A stretch of DNA of 5,893 nucleotides from Clostridia bacterium (GTDB taxonomy: Bacteria; Bacillota; Clostridia; Christensenellales; CAG-1252): positions 1 through 5,893 of the forward strand of contig JAFZZX010000175.1 of assembly GCA_017615515.1 (NCBI GenBank), written 5' to 3'. The notes beneath the pieces were generated by a model. The model made no database searches. It was not told the origin of the DNA and saw only the letters and a program-made list of their open reading frames with translations. Shown one piece after another: positions 4,191 through 5,893 of the stretch (the first letter of the stretch is position 1; the number at the start of each line of letters is the position of its first letter). The translations under genes were made by a program, and so were the position numbers.

Positions 4191-5893
4191 ATGAAACCGG
4201 AAAACGCGCATTTTAAACCGCTTGACCATTACCGCGAGAACGACTGCAAAACGCTCGACGACGTCCTCGACTTCGCAAGGTGCCTGGAAGACACGACCTT
4301 CCCCGTACTGACCGCCTATCACGGTTGGGAAGGAAGCGAAAACGAGCCGCTCCCCGCGACGGACAAGATGCTGACGATGCCGCTGTTCGACCCGACGGTG
4401 AAGGGTGAAACCAATATCAAGACCGGTTGGATGATGGCGGAGCTCCGTCTCCCCTATATCGCAAAGTATTTCGACCCGAAGGATCTCGGCAATTACGGAT
4501 TTACCTACTATACCGAGCTTGATCTCGACATTTACTGCGACGACCACGCCGTAGAGCTCTATTCCTATATGGGCGGGCATTTCGACCTCGGCTGCCGTCC
4601 CGATGGGAAAGAGCATTACGTTTTTATCCGCATCGACAGCCCGAACAAGAGCCCCGTCGGCGACCTTGCGACCCGCTGCTATCTCAAGGGGTTGAAAGCA
4701 ATCAACGACAAGATGTCGAACTTCGTCCATTCCCTGCGCGCGGGTTGCCAACTGCTCTCGACCTCAAACAGGCGTGAAAACCTCTATTTGAAGGGCGAAG
4801 TGCCGATCAACAAGTCCAAACTCACGGACGAAGAGCGCAAGACCCTCTCCGAATGCCTGATCCGTACGGCGAACTACGCGATCGCCGCCCTACGCGCAGA
4901 CAAGATCCTCGACGTCTTGGACGAAGCGACCGAGATGCTCTCTCCCGTCGCCGCCTACGCCAAACGCTTCACGATCTATTTGATCGGGCACTCACACATC
5001 GACCTCGCCTGGAAGTGGAGATATCCCGAGACCATCGAATGCATGAAGGGCACCTTCGAGACGCAACTCGCCTTGATGGAGAGAAATCCCGAATACGTCT
5101 ACGTGGACACCTCCGCCGTACTGTGGCGGGATATGCGCACCGCTCATCCCGACGTATGGGCGCGGATGCGCGCCGCGGCGGACAGAGGGCAATTCGAACC
5201 GCAAGGCGGTATGTGGTGCGAGACCGACGGACAATGCGTCGGCGAAGAAAGCTGGTTCCGTCAACTCGAGAACGGACGCCGCCTCTCCCTCGACACCACA
5301 GGCAAGACCGCTACCTGCGGCGTAAACATCGACGCTTTCGGGTTCAACGCGGGTCTCCCGAAGATCATGGTCAACGCGGGTCTCAAATACTTCGTCACGC
5401 AGAAGATGCGCTACAACGAATACAATTTCTTCCCCTACGTCCATTTCTGGTGGGAAGGGGACGACAGCAGCCGCATCCTGTCGATGCACGAATATCCCGG
5501 TCACTCGAACCATATCGAGATCGACGAAATGGCGAAGATCGTCCGCATCCATCACCTGACGGACGGATTCTATCACATCCCGATCCTGTGGGGCTACGGC
5601 AACCACGGCGGCGGCCCCCTGCCCGTGATGATGGACAGGATCGACGAACTGAAAAAGCAGACCGTCTTCCCGAACATCAAGTTCTGCGGCTTGACCGAGT
5701 TCTATAAGGTCGTGACCGAGACCGAGGACCTGTCCACCCTGCCCGTCATCAAGGGCGAGCTGTACCTCGAGACGCACCAAAAGACCTATACCGTGCAGGC
5801 GAAGACCAAATATCTGAACCGCGAATGCGAGCGCTCGCTCCTGAACGCGGAGAGCCTGCAAGCGGCGACGGGCGTCTATAACGACGTGGCCAA
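4191..5893 (+). CDS. GH38 alpha-mannosidase, N-terminal 567 residues (3' end beyond window)
   Basis: The enzyme hydrolyses alpha-mannosidic bonds. It lacks a signal peptide (MKPENAHFKPLDHYREN), so it should act in the cytoplasm on imported manno-oligosaccharides. Residues 1 to about 255 form the non-catalytic N-terminal domain seen in bacterial GH38 proteins. The catalytic domain begins with IGHSHIDLAWKW, giving zinc-ligand candidates His269 and Asp271. FEPQGGMWCE follows (335-344), then CGVNIDAFGFNAGLPKI with Asp381 as the expected nucleophile and third ligand, HFWWEG (418-423), and WGYGNHGGGP with His472 as the likely fourth ligand. Golgi and lysosomal GH38 enzymes use an equivalent His-Asp-Asp-His set. 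Bacterial members are about 1,000 residues, so over 400 residues, including the C-terminal beta domains, should lie outside the window. The start is secure: GGAGGG (4177-4182) stands 8 nt before ATG 4191, behind a strong promoter. Substrate linkage (alpha-1,2, -1,3 or -1,6) cannot be told from sequence. Confidence 0.93.
   Translation, partial: MKPENAHFKPLDHYRENDCKTLDDVLDFARCLEDTTFPVLTAYHGWEGSENEPLPATDKMLTMPLFDPTVKGETNIKTGWMMAELRLPYIAKYFDPKDLGNYGFTYYTELDLDIYCDDHAVELYSYMGGHFDLGCRPDGKEHYVFIRIDSPNKSPVGDLATRCYLKGLKAINDKMSNFVHSLRAGCQLLSTSNRRENLYLKGEVPINKSKLTDEERKTLSECLIRTANYAIAALRADKILDVLDEATEMLSPVAAYAKRFTIYLIGHSHIDLAWKWRYPETIECMKGTFETQLALMERNPEYVYVDTSAVLWRDMRTAHPDVWARMRAAADRGQFEPQGGMWCETDGQCVGEESWFRQLENGRRLSLDTTGKTATCGVNIDAFGFNAGLPKIMVNAGLKYFVTQKMRYNEYNFFPYVHFWWEGDDSSRILSMHEYPGHSNHIEIDEMAKIVRIHHLTDGFYHIPILWGYGNHGGGPLPVMMDRIDELKKQTVFPNIKFCGLTEFYKVVTETEDLSTLPVIKGELYLETHQKTYTVQAKTKYLNRECERSLLNAESLQAATGVYNDVA

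Noticed and set aside
4089..4751. A 220-codon minus-strand frame antisense to the mannosidase start and promoter
   Set aside because: It covers the mannosidase promoter and SD, and its translation shows no recognisable domain.
4853..5707. A 284-codon plus-strand frame inside the mannosidase gene
   Set aside because: It is dominated by Arg, Asp and His from frame-shifted GC-rich codons, while the overlapping frame carries all GH38 motifs.
4992..5861. A 289-codon minus-strand frame antisense to the mannosidase gene
   Set aside because: Long antisense frames are expected opposite GC-rich genes. It has no family motif, and the sense strand is clearly coding.

Overview
This 5.9-kb bacterial window is GC-rich in its genes and AT-rich in its promoters. 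Three things point to a Bacillota, Clostridia-like chromosome: purine-rich Shine-Dalgarno (SD) sites, vegetative-type promoters with 17-bp spacers, and a hairpin-plus-T-tract terminator. The protein mix (SpoVT/AbrB-type regulator, ROK-type regulator, two-gene ABC exporter, cytoplasmic GH38 mannosidase) fits a carbohydrate-using gut or anaerobic clostridial lineage. That assignment is an inference; there is no rRNA or marker gene here.

Layout from left to right. (1) Positions 1-173, minus strand: the N-terminus of a secreted or membrane-anchored protein, cut by the window edge. (2) Positions 284-742, plus strand: a 152-residue, mostly helical protein I do not recognise. (3) Positions 794-1792, minus strand: a winged-helix regulator with a degenerate ROK (sugar kinase-like) domain. 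It is convergent with gene 2 and has its own promoter. (4) Positions 1844-4057, minus strand: a complete-looking four-gene transcription unit. It runs from a strong promoter through an AbrB-type regulator, an ABC ATPase, an ABC-2 permease and a small FMN-binding split-barrel (PNPOx-like) protein to a strong Rho-independent terminator. (5) Positions 4191-5893, plus strand: the first 567 codons of a GH38 alpha-mannosidase. It has its own consensus promoter and is divergent from the AbrB operon.

The four-gene operon is tightly packed: a 20-bp overlap, an 8-bp overlap and a 1-bp gap, with each downstream SD inside the preceding coding sequence. It therefore looks like one coupled module, probably a self-regulated exporter with an associated flavin-dependent accessory protein. 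The mannosidase and the ROK-like regulator both concern sugars, but nothing in the sequence links one to the other.

The most unusual structural point is that two minus-strand genes (starts at 173 and 1792) have the -10 hexamer exactly 6 bp before the ATG. The predicted transcription start then falls on the first base of the start codon, so both are candidates for leaderless mRNAs. The three other complete operon or gene starts examined (284, 3996, 4191) have normal SD sites. I did not find a mobile element, CRISPR array, tRNA or rRNA. Nothing here is convincingly a wholly new system; the best leads are regulatory.
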